DNA of 64,000 bases from DATFWC01 sp963777755 (lineage in GTDB: Bacteria; Pseudomonadota; Alphaproteobacteria; Rhizobiales; Xanthobacteraceae). The notes below the pieces were generated by a model. The model made no database searches. It saw nothing but the letters and a program-made list of their open reading frames with translations, and was not told where the DNA came from. The position numbers were made by a program, and so were the translations under genes. Of the stretch, positions 24,631 to 33,327 are shown piece after piece (the first letter of the stretch is position 1; the number at the start of each line of letters is the position of its first letter). The stretch lies in the NCBI GenBank assembly GCA_963777755.1, contig CAVZSC010000004.1, positions 1 to 64,000 on the forward strand, given 5' to 3'.

Positions 24631-25167
24631 TTGCGCTTCGACACAGATCACTATTTTTTCAACGAGATCGAACAGCATGGCCTCTCCAGCTCTGCGCTGA
24701 CTGGCTACGGTGATCCTGATTGCGCACCCGAGAAGGTGACATTCCCAGTTCCCGAACGTCATAGCCAAGTCCTACCGTTCACGCGCCTTGTAATGGAACT
24801 CTCAGTGCCCACAAGGGATGTATTGTTGCTTGTAACCGAGTGGGGTGTCTGGAGTTCTTCTGATAATAGGCATTTGTATCAAACCCTTCGTCAACACTAT
24901 GGGGATCATACAGATTTAAAAGAAAAACCTTGTCATTGCTTTAGTTTTGACGAACAGGAAATACTGCTTGATTTCTTGTACCTAGCAATATTGGCTGGTT
25001 GGGATTTTTATTTGTTCTCTTATCACCACAGCGACATCCTGTTCGTCTCCCACGACGAATTCGCGACCTATTTTTCGCGTGATCGTGTGCAGTTTATCCA
25101 CAATAAGGTTCAGCTTTTTTTCGATGATTGGAAGGGCAACGAGATCGGGCAACAGCTGAATTCTTAG
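24631..25167 (+). CDS. AT-rich hypothetical protein, candidate immunity factor
   Basis: 178 residues, no family recognised with certainty. Acidic, no signal peptide or membrane helix. Features: RDVLLLVTEWGVWSSSDNRH in the middle, then FLYLAILAGWDFYLFSYHH and VSHDEFATYFSRDR near the C-terminus. Strongly AT-rich codons set it apart from the chromosome. Position directly after a possible Rhs fragment is the classical place for an immunity gene retained after loss of its toxin, but that is inference; a defence or regulatory role is equally open. Confidence 0.6.
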   Translation: MRFDTDHYFFNEIEQHGLSSSALTGYGDPDCAPEKVTFPVPERHSQVLPFTRLVMELSVPTRDVLLLVTEWGVWSSSDNRHLYQTLRQHYGDHTDLKEKPCHCFSFDEQEILLDFLYLAILAGWDFYLFSYHHSDILFVSHDEFATYFSRDRVQFIHNKVQLFFDDWKGNEIGQQLNS

Positions 25168-25237
25168 ATTGCACGTACTTCCGCGATTCGCCCATGAGAT
25201 CCGTCATTTCCGATTCGTGCGATATAGAAGAGAAGCC

Positions 25238-25450
25238 ATGAAACAGGCAGAAACGACGACCTATCCGAACGTTTCCGAGATCCTTGACCGCAAGGCGGAG
25301 GGCCGGCGCGATATCGCTCGCCGGTCGTTCGGCGAAAAGATCGCTATGGTCGCGGCTTTGCGAGAGCGCCTCGCACCTCTCAAGCGGGCCCGCGAGCGAC
25401 GTCTCGCAACGACAGCGGCGCCGCAAGCGCCCGTCAATCATCGACGGTGA
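25238..25450 (+). CDS. Small basic protein, antitoxin-like
   Basis: 70 residues from ATG 25238. The pattern EILDRKAEGRRDIARRSF followed by EKIAMVAALRERLAPLK resembles the short partners often encoded just upstream of AbiEii/nucleotidyltransferase-type toxins (KAExRRxLAxxxFxEKIxxxxxL). No such toxin follows: the next gene, yceD, is convergent 19 bases away. A 5'-truncated copy is at 704-865. Function as an antitoxin is inferred only from the resemblance. Confidence 0.55.
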   Translation: MKQAETTTYPNVSEILDRKAEGRRDIARRSFGEKIAMVAALRERLAPLKRARERRLATTAAPQAPVNHRR

Positions 25451-25469
25451 CGTGCGGCTTCCCGCACGG

Positions 25470-26003
25470 CTACCCGCCCCCCTTCTTGAGCGCCTCAAGG
25501 GCGGCGAACGGGTGGCCGCCGGGCTCGTCGGCGGGGGGCGGGGCGAATTCGGCGCCCGGCTTGCGCGGATACGGGTCGATGCCGAGCAACAGGAACTCGA
25601 TGGCGAGCGCGCCGAGATCGACGGTGCCGTTGACCAGCGTCTCGATATCATCTTCGCGGCCGCCGACCGTCGCCGGGCTCGCCTCCTCGGCGACGCCGGA
25701 ATGATCGCGCCCGGCCGCCGGAACGAAGGTGAGGTCGATCGCTTCCTCGACCTCGCTCTCGATCGGCTCGAGCGTGACGACGCAGGTCTGCTGCACGGTC
25801 GCCCACACCGTGCCGGCAACGTGCAGGCCGTCGCGGCCGTGGCGGGCGACGTCGAACGTCGCGGTCAGGCGCGGCATCCCGGCGAGCCCGGCGGCGGCGG
25901 AAAGGCCGGCCCGCGTGGCGGCGTCGGCTTCGAGCGCGAAGCGCTGGCCCGCCGCCGGAACCTCCTCCAGGCGGACCGGCACCCGCCATGCTGGCGCTGA
26001 CAT
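25470..26003 (-). CDS. yceD: YceD/DUF177 family protein
   Basis: 177 residues from ATG 26003, chosen because GAGG lies six bases upstream; ATG 26009 would place it against the start codon. Family signature: LHVAGTVWATVQQTCVVTLEPI with the conserved Cys-containing strand, then acidic EEAIDLTFVP, and DIETLVNGTVDLGALAIEFLLLGIDPYPRKPGA. YceD relatives are linked to 23S rRNA/ribosome assembly and to plsX-rpmF operons. Here the operon partner plsX is separated by the AT-rich insertion. Confidence 0.88.
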   Translation of the reverse strand: MSAPAWRVPVRLEEVPAAGQRFALEADAATRAGLSAAAGLAGMPRLTATFDVARHGRDGLHVAGTVWATVQQTCVVTLEPIESEVEEAIDLTFVPAAGRDHSGVAEEASPATVGGREDDIETLVNGTVDLGALAIEFLLLGIDPYPRKPGAEFAPPPADEPGGHPFAALEALKKGGG

Positions 26004-26267
26004 GCTCATCCTCAACTCTTTGCGGCTTAAGTCCCCGCCCCGCCGCCCCCTGATATGGCGTCGGGCCTGGGAAGAATCGACCATTCCGGCCGCAACGTCA
26101 GGGTATTCTGGCCGCCACGATCGCGCCATACAACCCGAATAGGTCCCCGAACGGCCCGGCGATCGGCCGACGGGCCGACTGTGCTCGAAATGCGGCGAGC
26201 CGCGGCGGTTGCGGGGACCCCGTGGCGTTGCAATCGGCACGGCCGGGGGATAGTGAACTTATTCTTG

Positions 26268-26339
26268 GAGCATGATCTTTGCCGAAAACCGGTGCCCACC
26301 CCCGATCAAGTCGGGGGCAAGCTTTTCCGGATCATGCTC
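26268..26339. repeat. GAGCATGATC...GATCATGCTC palindromic element
   Basis: Ten-base perfect terminal inverted repeats GAGCATGATC and GATCATGCTC enclose TTTGCCGAAAACCGGTGCCC and a CCCGATCAAGTCGGGGG hairpin, then AAGCTTTTCCG. This matches the well-known dispersed Bradyrhizobium/Rhodopseudomonas intergenic element, with an extra hairpin in the middle. It lies in the yceD-bamE divergent promoter region, 30 bases before the bamE start. Confidence 0.85.
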
Positions 26340-26368
26340 TGGTGCTCGGGGGTAGGCGCGAGTTGGGG

Positions 26369-26833
26369 ATGCGGGATCTTCTCCGGTTGCGGGGCGTTCT
26401 TCGGCCGCGCGCTGCGGCGGTGCGCAGGGCGCTGATGGCGTCCGCGCTCGCGCTCGTCCTGTCGGGCTGCTTCTTCACCGAGAGCCTGCACCGTGGCTAC
26501 GTTGTGCCGGAAGGCGCGCTCGAGCAGATTCCCCTCGGCGCCACCCAGGAACAGGTCCTGATCATCCTCGGGACCCCGTCGACGGTGGCGACGCTGAGCG
26601 GCGACGTGTTCTACTACATCTCCCAGCGCACCGAGCGGACCGCCTTCCTGCCGCCCAAGGAGGTCGACCGACGGGTGGTGGCGGTCTATTTCGACAAAAC
26701 CCGCCGCGTGCGGCGCCTGGCCGACTACGGCCTCAAGGACGGGCAGGTCTTCGACTTCGTCAGCCGCACCACGCCGACCTCCGGGCAGGAACTCAACTAC
26801 CTGAGCTTCATCATGCGCCAGATTACGCGCTAA
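26369..26833 (+). CDS. bamE: Outer membrane assembly lipoprotein BamE (SmpA/OmlA)
   Basis: 154 residues from ATG 26369; ATG 26435 is a shorter alternative. The lipobox LVLSGC gives a lipid-modified Cys. The SmpA/OmlA fold follows: IPLGATQEQVLIILGTPST, then a beta strand VFYYISQRTERTAF, and VVAVYFDKTRRVRRLADYG. It is part of the Bam complex that inserts beta-barrel proteins into the outer membrane. Divergent from yceD, a common arrangement in the group. Confidence 0.9.
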   Translation: MRDLLRLRGVLRPRAAAVRRALMASALALVLSGCFFTESLHRGYVVPEGALEQIPLGATQEQVLIILGTPSTVATLSGDVFYYISQRTERTAFLPPKEVDRRVVAVYFDKTRRVRRLADYGLKDGQVFDFVSRTTPTSGQELNYLSFIMRQITR

Positions 26834-27100
26834 CCCACGGTTATCCTGGGCGAAACGGCATCGTTCGGATGCGCGGTTCCCCGATCACATTCTCGTCGAC
26901 CCGGTTGAACCGGCCTTGGCTCTGGCGCTACACCCTGCGAGCCTGGGATTTGCAACACGGTCGAGCCGACCGGCAAGCTTGCGGGCGCCAAGCGTCCACG
27001 ATGCCGGCCGAGCCTCGGTGCGCGCCTTTCGGGCCTTCCCTCCCCGAACGGAGGAGGAAACGGTGGCCCGCGTGGCGGACCATGGGTGAGGAGTGGAATG

Positions 27101-27865
27101 ATGTTGGGATTTGCCGGATTGCTGCAGCCGTGGAGCGCTTGGCGGCCGGACCTGCGCGGGCCGGTGCTGTTCAAGCCCGTCGAGGCCGTGCCGCAAGCTC
27201 CGGCGGAAAGCCAGGAGGGCGCCAAGGCGTCGCGGCTGGAAGTGCGGCGGGTGACGACGCTCGCGGCCGCCGAGCTGTGGGAATCCGCCGCCCTGCTGGC
27301 CCGCTCGTTCGATCACTCGACCCTGTTCCAGGCCGCCTTTCCGGAGGCCGAGGCGCGCGGGCGTATCCTGCATGCGCTGTTCAGCACCATCCTGAAGGAT
27401 GCGCTGCGCTTCGGGCGGGTCGACATCGCCCATAACGGCGAGATCGTCGGCGCCGTGGTGTGGTACCCGCTCGGCTGCTATCCGATGTCGGCCTTCCGCA
27501 TCCTGCGCCTGCTGCCGGAGTATCTGCGCATCGTCGCGGCGAACCCGCTCGGCGTGCTCAAGCTGTGGCGCGCCCAGGCGACGCTCAACCGCCATCGCCC
27601 GCGCGAGCCGCACTGCCACGGCTATTTCCTGTGCGCGCGCCCCGGCAACCACGTCGGCGTGACGCTGATCAAGCACGTGCTCAGGGAGGTCGACGACTGC
27701 GGCCAGCCGATGTATCTGGAGACCCAGGAAGGCCGCTCCCCCAACCTGTACGGCCGGTTCGGCTTCCGCATGATGCAGGACGGCTTCGAGACCGTCCCGG
27801 GCGGGCCGCTGACCTGGACCATGTGGCGCGAGCCGCAGGCGAAGAGCGCGAACAAGAAGCGCTGA
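27101..27865 (+). CDS. GNAT-like N-acetyltransferase fold protein
   Basis: 254 residues. ATG 27101 is seven bases after GAGGAG (27,088-27,093); GTG 27086 and ATG 27098 are alternatives. N-terminal segment of unknown function to about 50, then a GNAT-like core: ELWESAALLARSFDHSTLFQ, a beta strand with GEIVGAVVWYPLG, CARPGNHVGVTLIKHVLREV at the place of the CoA-binding loop/helix, and YLETQEGRSPNLYGRFGF near the end. The substrate is unknown. Followed by a palindromic repeat and the convergent hppA. Confidence 0.72.
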   Translation: MLGFAGLLQPWSAWRPDLRGPVLFKPVEAVPQAPAESQEGAKASRLEVRRVTTLAAAELWESAALLARSFDHSTLFQAAFPEAEARGRILHALFSTILKDALRFGRVDIAHNGEIVGAVVWYPLGCYPMSAFRILRLLPEYLRIVAANPLGVLKLWRAQATLNRHRPREPHCHGYFLCARPGNHVGVTLIKHVLREVDDCGQPMYLETQEGRSPNLYGRFGFRMMQDGFETVPGGPLTWTMWREPQAKSANKKR

Positions 27866-27877
27866 TCGCGTTTGAAC

Positions 27878-28012
27878 GGCCTCATCCTGAGGGCGCGTAC
27901 GCCACTTCGCGTACGCGCGTCTCGAAGGAGGAGGCCGCCACTGAGCCGCCCCGGGCCGCCCTCGTTCTTCGAGACGCGTCCGCAAAGATGCGGACGCTCC
28001 TCAGAAAGAGGG
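27878..28012. repeat. CCTCATCCTGAGG-class palindromic repeat
   Basis: Starts GGCCTCATCCTGAGGGCGCG, contains GCGCGTAC/GTACGCGC and CTTCGAGACGCGTCCGC, and ends with CTCCTCAGAAAGAGG. Arms are diverged copies of the familiar CTCATCCTGAGG / CCTCAGGATGAG element of this bacterial group. An imperfect GGCGG...CCGCC hairpin follows at 28,011-28,035 and may end hppA transcription. Confidence 0.75.
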
Positions 28013-28035
28013 CGGAGGAGAGATCTCCCCCCGCC

Positions 28036-30162
28036 TCAATGCGCCAGCACGGCGAGCAGGAGCAGCGCCACGATGTTGGTGATCTTGATCATCGGGTTGA
28101 CCGCCGGTCCCGCCGTGTCCTTGTAGGGATCGCCGACGGTGTCGCCGGTCACCGCGGCCTTGTGGGCATCCGACCCCTTGCCGCCGTAGTGGCCGTCCTC
28201 GATGTATTTCTTGGCGTTGTCCCAGGCGCCGCCGCCCGAGGTCATGGAGATCGCGACGAACAGCCCGGTGACGATGACGCCGAGCAGCATCGCGCCGACC
28301 GCCGAGAAGCCGGCCGACTTGCCGGCTGCGCCGCCGCCGGCGATCCAGAAGACCACGAAATAGACCACGATCGGCGAGAGCACCGGCAGGAGCGACGGGA
28401 TGATCATCTCCTTGATCGCCGCCACGGTGAGCAGGTCGACCGCGCGCCCGTAGTCGGGCTTTTCGGTGCCCTGCATGATGCCGGGCTTCTCCTTGAACTG
28501 CCGGCGCACCTCCTCGACGATCGCGCTCGCCGCGCGGCCGACCGCCGTCATCCCCATCGCGCCGAACAGGTAGGGCAAGAGGCCGCCGAACAGGAGGCCT
28601 GCCACCACGTACGGATTGTTGAGCGAGAAGTCGGGATTGACGCCCTGGAAGTAGGGATGCTTGTCGACGTTGGCGACGAAGAATTTCAGGTCCTCGTTGT
28701 AGGCGGCGAACAGCACCAGCGCGCCCAGGCCCGCCGAGCCGATGGCGTAGCCCTTGGTGACCGCCTTGGTGGTATTGCCGACCGCATCGAGCGCATCGGT
28801 CGACTTGCGCACGTCCTTGGGCAGGCCGGCCATCTCGGCGATGCCGCCGGCATTGTCGGTGACCGGACCAAACGCGTCGAGCGCCACCACGACGCCGGCG
28901 AGCGCCAGCATGGTGGTCACCGCGATGGCGATGCCGAACAGGCCCGCCAGATTGAAGGTGACCAGGATGCCGGCGATGATGACGATGGTGGGCAGCGCGG
29001 TCGACTCCAGCGACATCGCAAGCCCCTGGATGATGTTGGTGCCGTGGCCGGTGACCGAGGCCTTGGCGATCAACTGCACGGGGCGGAAATTGGTGCCGGT
29101 GTAGTACTCGGTGATCCACACGATGAGCCCGGTGACGACCAGCCCGGCGACGCCGCAGGCATAGAGCTTCGCCCCGGTATAGGCGACGCCCGGGATGGCG
29201 CCGAACCCATTCGGCAGGATCCACACGACGACGAGCGCGAGCGCCCCGAGCGACAGCACCGCGGTGGCGATGAAGCCCTTGTACAGCGCCCCCATGATCG
29301 ACTGGCTGGCGCCGAGCTTGACGAAGAAGGTGCCGATGATCGAGGTGACGATGCAGACGCCGCCGATCGCCAGCGGCAGCAGCATCATGTTCAAGAGATG
29401 CGGCGTGCCGGCGAAGTAGATGGCGGCAAGCACCATGGTGGCCACCGTGGTCACCGCGTAGGTCTCGAACAGGTCGGCCGCCATGCCGGCGCAGTCGCCG
29501 ACATTGTCGCCGACGTTGTCGGCGATCGTCGCCGGGTTGCGCGGGTCGTCCTCCGGGATGCCGGCCTCCACCTTGCCGACCAGGTCGCCGCCGACGTCGG
29601 CGCCCTTGGTGAAGATGCCGCCGCCGAGACGGGCGAAGATCGAGATCAGCGAGGCGCCGAACCCGAGCGCGACCAGGGCATCGACCACCGTGCGGCTGTT
29701 GGGCGCGAGCTTGAGCGTGCCGGTGAGGAAGCCGAAATACACCGCGACGCCGAGCAGCGCGAGGCCCGCCACCAGCATCCCGGTGATCGCCCCGGCCTTG
29801 AAGGCGAGCTCGAGCCCGTCGGCCAGCGAGCGGATGGCGGCCTGCGCGGTACGCACATTGGCGCGCACCGACACGTTCATGCCGATGAAGCCGGCGGTGC
29901 CGGACAGCAACGCGCCGATCAGGAACCCGATCGCGACAAGCCAGCCGAGCAGGAATCCGACGATGAGAAAGATGACGACGCCGACGATGCCGATCGTCGT
30001 GTACTGGCGCTTGAGATAGGCCTGCGCGCCTTCGCGCACGGCCGCCGAGATCTCCTGCATCCGCTGGCTTCCGGCGTCCGCCGACATGACGGATTGGCTC
30101 GCCCAGGCGCCGTACACGATGGAAAGCGCACCGCAGGCGATAATCACCCACAAAGCAGTCAT
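28036..30162 (-). CDS. hppA: Membrane-bound proton-translocating pyrophosphatase (K+-independent type)
   Basis: 708 residues from ATG 30162, about 16 membrane helices. The PPi-binding motif DVGGDLVGKVE lies at 189-199, followed by EDDPRNPATIADNVGDNVGD with the acidic metal ligands. The residue after GNTT is Lys466 (GNTTKA), which in this family marks the K+-independent H+-pumping subclass. It couples pyrophosphate hydrolysis to proton export across the inner membrane and keeps biosynthetic reactions moving. Start supported by homology rather than a strong ribosome binding site. Confidence 0.95.
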   Translation of the reverse strand: MTALWVIIACGALSIVYGAWASQSVMSADAGSQRMQEISAAVREGAQAYLKRQYTTIGIVGVVIFLIVGFLLGWLVAIGFLIGALLSGTAGFIGMNVSVRANVRTAQAAIRSLADGLELAFKAGAITGMLVAGLALLGVAVYFGFLTGTLKLAPNSRTVVDALVALGFGASLISIFARLGGGIFTKGADVGGDLVGKVEAGIPEDDPRNPATIADNVGDNVGDCAGMAADLFETYAVTTVATMVLAAIYFAGTPHLLNMMLLPLAIGGVCIVTSIIGTFFVKLGASQSIMGALYKGFIATAVLSLGALALVVVWILPNGFGAIPGVAYTGAKLYACGVAGLVVTGLIVWITEYYTGTNFRPVQLIAKASVTGHGTNIIQGLAMSLESTALPTIVIIAGILVTFNLAGLFGIAIAVTTMLALAGVVVALDAFGPVTDNAGGIAEMAGLPKDVRKSTDALDAVGNTTKAVTKGYAIGSAGLGALVLFAAYNEDLKFFVANVDKHPYFQGVNPDFSLNNPYVVAGLLFGGLLPYLFGAMGMTAVGRAASAIVEEVRRQFKEKPGIMQGTEKPDYGRAVDLLTVAAIKEMIIPSLLPVLSPIVVYFVVFWIAGGGAAGKSAGFSAVGAMLLGVIVTGLFVAISMTSGGGAWDNAKKYIEDGHYGGKGSDAHKAAVTGDTVGDPYKDTAGPAVNPMIKITNIVALLLLAVLAH

Positions 30163-30321
30163 ATTTGACCCCGTATTGCTGAAATCGGGCCCGCTTCGCC
30201 CCGTTTGGCCCGCGAAGATCATCGAGGCCGCAAAACGGGCAGCCCCGACCGGAAGTGGCGCCCGTATAGCCAGAAAAGGCGACCCGACGCAACGGTCAAC
30301 GCGACCCAGGATGTCGCTGGT

Positions 30322-31542
30322 TCAGGCCGGCCGCAGCCGCTCCCGCAGGGAAATCCATCCGAGCAGCAGGATGGCGACCAGGACGAACGGGAACACCAGC
30401 TCGTTGACCGCCGTCCAGCCGAGCGTGGCGAGCACCTGGCCGGAGGAAAACGAGCCGATCGCCATCGAGCCGAACACGAGGAAGTCGTTGAAGGCCTGCA
30501 CCTTGGTGCATTCCTCCGGGCGATGGCACTGGGTCACCATGGTGGTCGCGCCGATGAAGGCGAAATTCCACCCGACCCCGAGCAGCACCAGGGCGGTCCA
30601 GAAATGCGCGACGCTGGTGCCGAGGATGCCGGTGGCCGCGCTGAGCGCGATCAACAGGAGGCCGGCGAAGATCACCCGCTCGAGACCGAATCGCATGATG
30701 ATGGTCCCGGTGACGAAGCTCGGCGCATACATGGCCACGACGTGCCATTGGATGCCGAGCGTCGCGTCGGTCACCGAATGGCCGCAGGCCACCATGGCGA
30801 TCGGGGCCGACGTCATCACCAGGTTCATCATCGTGAAGCTCGCCACCCCGCAGGCGACGGCGACGATGAAGCGCGGCATGCGGGCGATCTCGCCGAGCGA
30901 GCGGCCGGCATTCGCCGCGCTCGGCGCGAGCGGACGCGGAATGCGGACCAGCGCCAGCACCCCCGCCGCCACCAGCGCGACCGCCGCCTGCGCCAGATAG
31001 GTCGCAGCGAACAGATAAGGCGGCCACTGGTCCTTGGTGACGATGACCAGCTGCGGGCCGAGCACGCCAGCGAGCACACCGCCCGCCAGCACCCACGATA
31101 CGGCGCCGGGGCGGAATGCCGGGCTTGCCGTATCGCAGGCGGCGAAGCGATAGGACTGGTGCCCGGCCGCATAGAGCCCGGCGCAGAACGTCCCCGTCAG
31201 GAATAGCCAGAAGGAGCCGTGCAGCACGGCAGCGCATGAGATAAGGCCGGATACGACCCCAAACGCGCAGGCAATCTGCAGCGCGGGCCGCCGCCCGACC
31301 CGCCGGGCCAGCGCGCCGACCGGCATGGTGCCGAGCCACATGCCGACCACCATCACCGAGATGGGCAGCGTCGCCAGGCCCTTGTCGGGAGCGAGCATGA
31401 CGCCGAGGATGCCGCCGGTGCTGGCGAGCACCGCGTTGTTGGCACCCGACAACGCCTGCGCGACGGCGAGCACCGCCGCATTGCGCCGGGCGAGGCGGTC
31501 GTCGGCCGGAATGGCGAAAGAGGTCTCGGCGACCGCCGACAA
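30322..31542 (-). CDS. MFS transporter
   Basis: 406 residues if TTG 31542 is the start (GGGGAG seven bases upstream); the frame stays open to an ATG at 31674 but the added residues look non-coding. Twelve hydrophobic helices. The loop 2-3 signature appears as GALARRVGRRPALQIACAFG, the A-motif of the major facilitator superfamily. No ligand-specific motif is seen. Adjacent genes do not indicate a substrate. Confidence 0.8.
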   Translation of the reverse strand: MSAVAETSFAIPADDRLARRNAAVLAVAQALSGANNAVLASTGGILGVMLAPDKGLATLPISVMVVGMWLGTMPVGALARRVGRRPALQIACAFGVVSGLISCAAVLHGSFWLFLTGTFCAGLYAAGHQSYRFAACDTASPAFRPGAVSWVLAGGVLAGVLGPQLVIVTKDQWPPYLFAATYLAQAAVALVAAGVLALVRIPRPLAPSAANAGRSLGEIARMPRFIVAVACGVASFTMMNLVMTSAPIAMVACGHSVTDATLGIQWHVVAMYAPSFVTGTIIMRFGLERVIFAGLLLIALSAATGILGTSVAHFWTALVLLGVGWNFAFIGATTMVTQCHRPEECTKVQAFNDFLVFGSMAIGSFSSGQVLATLGWTAVNELVFPFVLVAILLLGWISLRERLRPA

Positions 31543-31679
31543 CAGGTTTCTCCCCGGGCGCGGTGTTCTGGAACAACGATCTCCTCGTAGCGGCTCCCGA
31601 AGAAGGACGCTACTGCCGAAAGTGCAGACCAGCGATGATGCGGGGGATAGCAGGGCACGGCGCAGGGACCCCACCGCGC

Positions 31680-31812
31680 TGTCGTCCCGGGCGAGCCGCG
31701 CTCGCGCGGCGAGACTCGGGATCCATTAACCCCAGTGGAACGAGCATGACGCTGAGGCCGGATGACATGCGCCGGGGCTACCGGGTCCCCCGGTCAAGCC
31801 GGGGGACGACAA
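31680..31812. repeat. GTCGTCCCGGG...GGGGGACGAC palindromic repeat
   Basis: GTCGTCCCGGGCGAG opens the element; it contains CCGCGCTCGCGCGG and closes with CCCCCGGTCAAGCCGGGGG followed by ACGAC. It fills most of the gap between the MFS and cyclase genes. Nothing else is seen there. Confidence 0.65.
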
Positions 31813-31840
31813 GCCGTGGGGCAGAGGCGCTCCCTCCGCA

Positions 31841-32533
31841 TCAATCATCCAGCATCGCCACCGCGCGGATCGGGCTGCCGGTGCCGCCCTTGATCTTGAG
31901 CGGGAAGCCGATGAACTTGAAGCGCCCCTTGCCGATCAGCTGCTCCATGTTGACGAGCCCCTCGACATGGGTGAAGCCGAGGTCGCGGCAGACGTGATGC
32001 ACTTCGAAATTGTTCCGCCCCGGCCGGCCCGGGCTCACCGCCTCGACGCCGAACATGGCGATGCCCTTGTTCCCCAGCCACGTCGCCGACTCCTTGGTCA
32101 GACCGGGAAAATCCGTCAGGTAGCCGTCGGTGCCGTAGCAGCGGCGAAAGAAGTCCATGTGCAGGAGCACCATGTTCGTGGCGCGGATGGTCACGCCCGC
32201 CGCCTTTTCCGCCTGCTCGAGATCCGCAATCGAGATGTCGGACTTGAGCGGCTTGTGCGACAGGTCGAGGCAGACGGCGTCGAGGAAGAAGTTCTCCAGC
32301 GGCACCTCGTCGATTGTCTTGGCCCCTGGCCGCGCGTCGAAGTGGTGCGGTGCGTCCACATGGGTCCCGGCGTGGTCGCCGAGCGCCAGCGACATGGTGG
32401 CGGAGGAGAACTTGTAGCCGTCGGCCTCGCGGATCTCCTCGTGCGTGCTGTAGGGCGTGATGACGATCGACGGATGGTTCAGCAGCCGCGGCATCTTGTG
32501 ATAGATCTCGCGGCTCAAATCGATCAGCTTCAC
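31841..32533 (-). CDS. Cyclase-family (kynurenine formamidase-like) hydrolase
   Basis: 230 residues; GTG 32533 follows GGAGG at five bases. The defining metal motif HxGTHxDxPxHF is present as DHAGTHVDAPHHF, with LDLSREIYHKMP at the N-terminus and VHHVCRDLGFTHVEGLVN near the end. The family hydrolyses amides/lactones with Zn or Mn, including N-formylkynurenine and isatin; which one here is unknown. Cytosolic. No kynurenine pathway genes adjoin. Confidence 0.85.
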   Translation of the reverse strand: MKLIDLSREIYHKMPRLLNHPSIVITPYSTHEEIREADGYKFSSATMSLALGDHAGTHVDAPHHFDARPGAKTIDEVPLENFFLDAVCLDLSHKPLKSDISIADLEQAEKAAGVTIRATNMVLLHMDFFRRCYGTDGYLTDFPGLTKESATWLGNKGIAMFGVEAVSPGRPGRNNFEVHHVCRDLGFTHVEGLVNMEQLIGKGRFKFIGFPLKIKGGTGSPIRAVAMLDD

Positions 32534-32713
32534 GTCGTCCTCCTGATGCGGTCGTATCGGGTTCGCCGGTCACGGGCGAAGGCAGCGACCATAGCACGGC
32601 AGCCATGCACGTCGCGCGGACCCGCCGCTGAACACATCCGTCATGGCCGACGTCCAACGAGCACCTGCACTGCACCAGGGCCGCAATGCCGACCCTTTGC
32701 CGAGGCGATGATC

Positions 32714-32932
32714 ATGTCCACCCTTGCCACGCCTCCGGCGCAGGTCGGTCGACCGCGCATCTTCAGCCGGCTGGCGGTACGGATGATCCTCCGGCCGGTC
32801 GAGCGGCTCGCTGCGGTCCTGCGCAATCGATGCGCCATTCGACGGTTGCACCGGTTGGATGATCGCATGCTGGCCGACATCGGTCTTCGCCGCACCGGAA
32901 TTGCGGAAGCGGTTCGCTCGGGCCGGCGCTGA
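32714..32932 (+). CDS. DUF1127 (YjiS-like) small protein
   Basis: 72 residues from ATG 32714; ATG 32708 is an alternative, both near GAGG 32,702-32,705. The C-terminal RLHRLDDRMLADIGLRRTGI is the DUF1127 signature (L-x-x-L-D-D-R-x-L-x-D-I-G-L-x-R). In alphaproteobacteria such proteins are small, Arg-rich and in some cases bind RNA to tune phosphate and carbon metabolism. Stand-alone gene between two divergently read regions. Confidence 0.75.
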   Translation: MSTLATPPAQVGRPRIFSRLAVRMILRPVERLAAVLRNRCAIRRLHRLDDRMLADIGLRRTGIAEAVRSGRR

Positions 32933-33072
32933 AGGATATTGCAGGGTCAGGCTCGCTGCGGGGCCTGGAACCAAAAGACCAATTGGCAGTTTTGTCACAT
33001 GAGGGGATCTCCAGCCGCGCGCCGTCTTGCGAGCCGGCGACCATGGGGCTGAGACCTGAGGGAGCTGTTGTC

Positions 33073-33279
33073 GTGGAACATGATGTCGCTCTCCCCGATG
33101 TGTGCCGCGCTGCGGCGGATTATTGTCGCGCCGCCCTTGCGCGGGGACCATTGATTCGCGAAGGCAGGCATTGGCGATACGGCCGTCGACGGTTCAGCAA
33201 CGCGACGGTCAAGCGACTGATCGCCGAGGGTGACGCCGTCCGCGACGGGACGGTCGTCAAGCGCAGGTGCGATTCGTAA
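33073..33279 (+). CDS. Small hypothetical basic protein
   Basis: 68 residues from GTG 33073, eight bases after GAGGGAG. The core GPLIREGRHWRYGRRRFSNA with TVKRLIAEGDAVRDGTVV reads as a short winged-helix-like or beta/alpha unit and looks conserved, but I cannot name the family. A longer start at 32983 is possible. Confidence 0.45.
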   Translation: MEHDVALPDVCRAAADYCRAALARGPLIREGRHWRYGRRRFSNATVKRLIAEGDAVRDGTVVKRRCDS

Positions 33280-33327
33280 TCCGATGGGCGACGCGGCTGG
33301 TCCGCATCCCGGTGAAATTGATCCAGC

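Noticed and set aside
27460..30168. Plus-strand frame of 902 codons overlapping hppA
   Set aside because: Composition is Arg/Asp/His shadow coding opposite a conserved pump; no domain.
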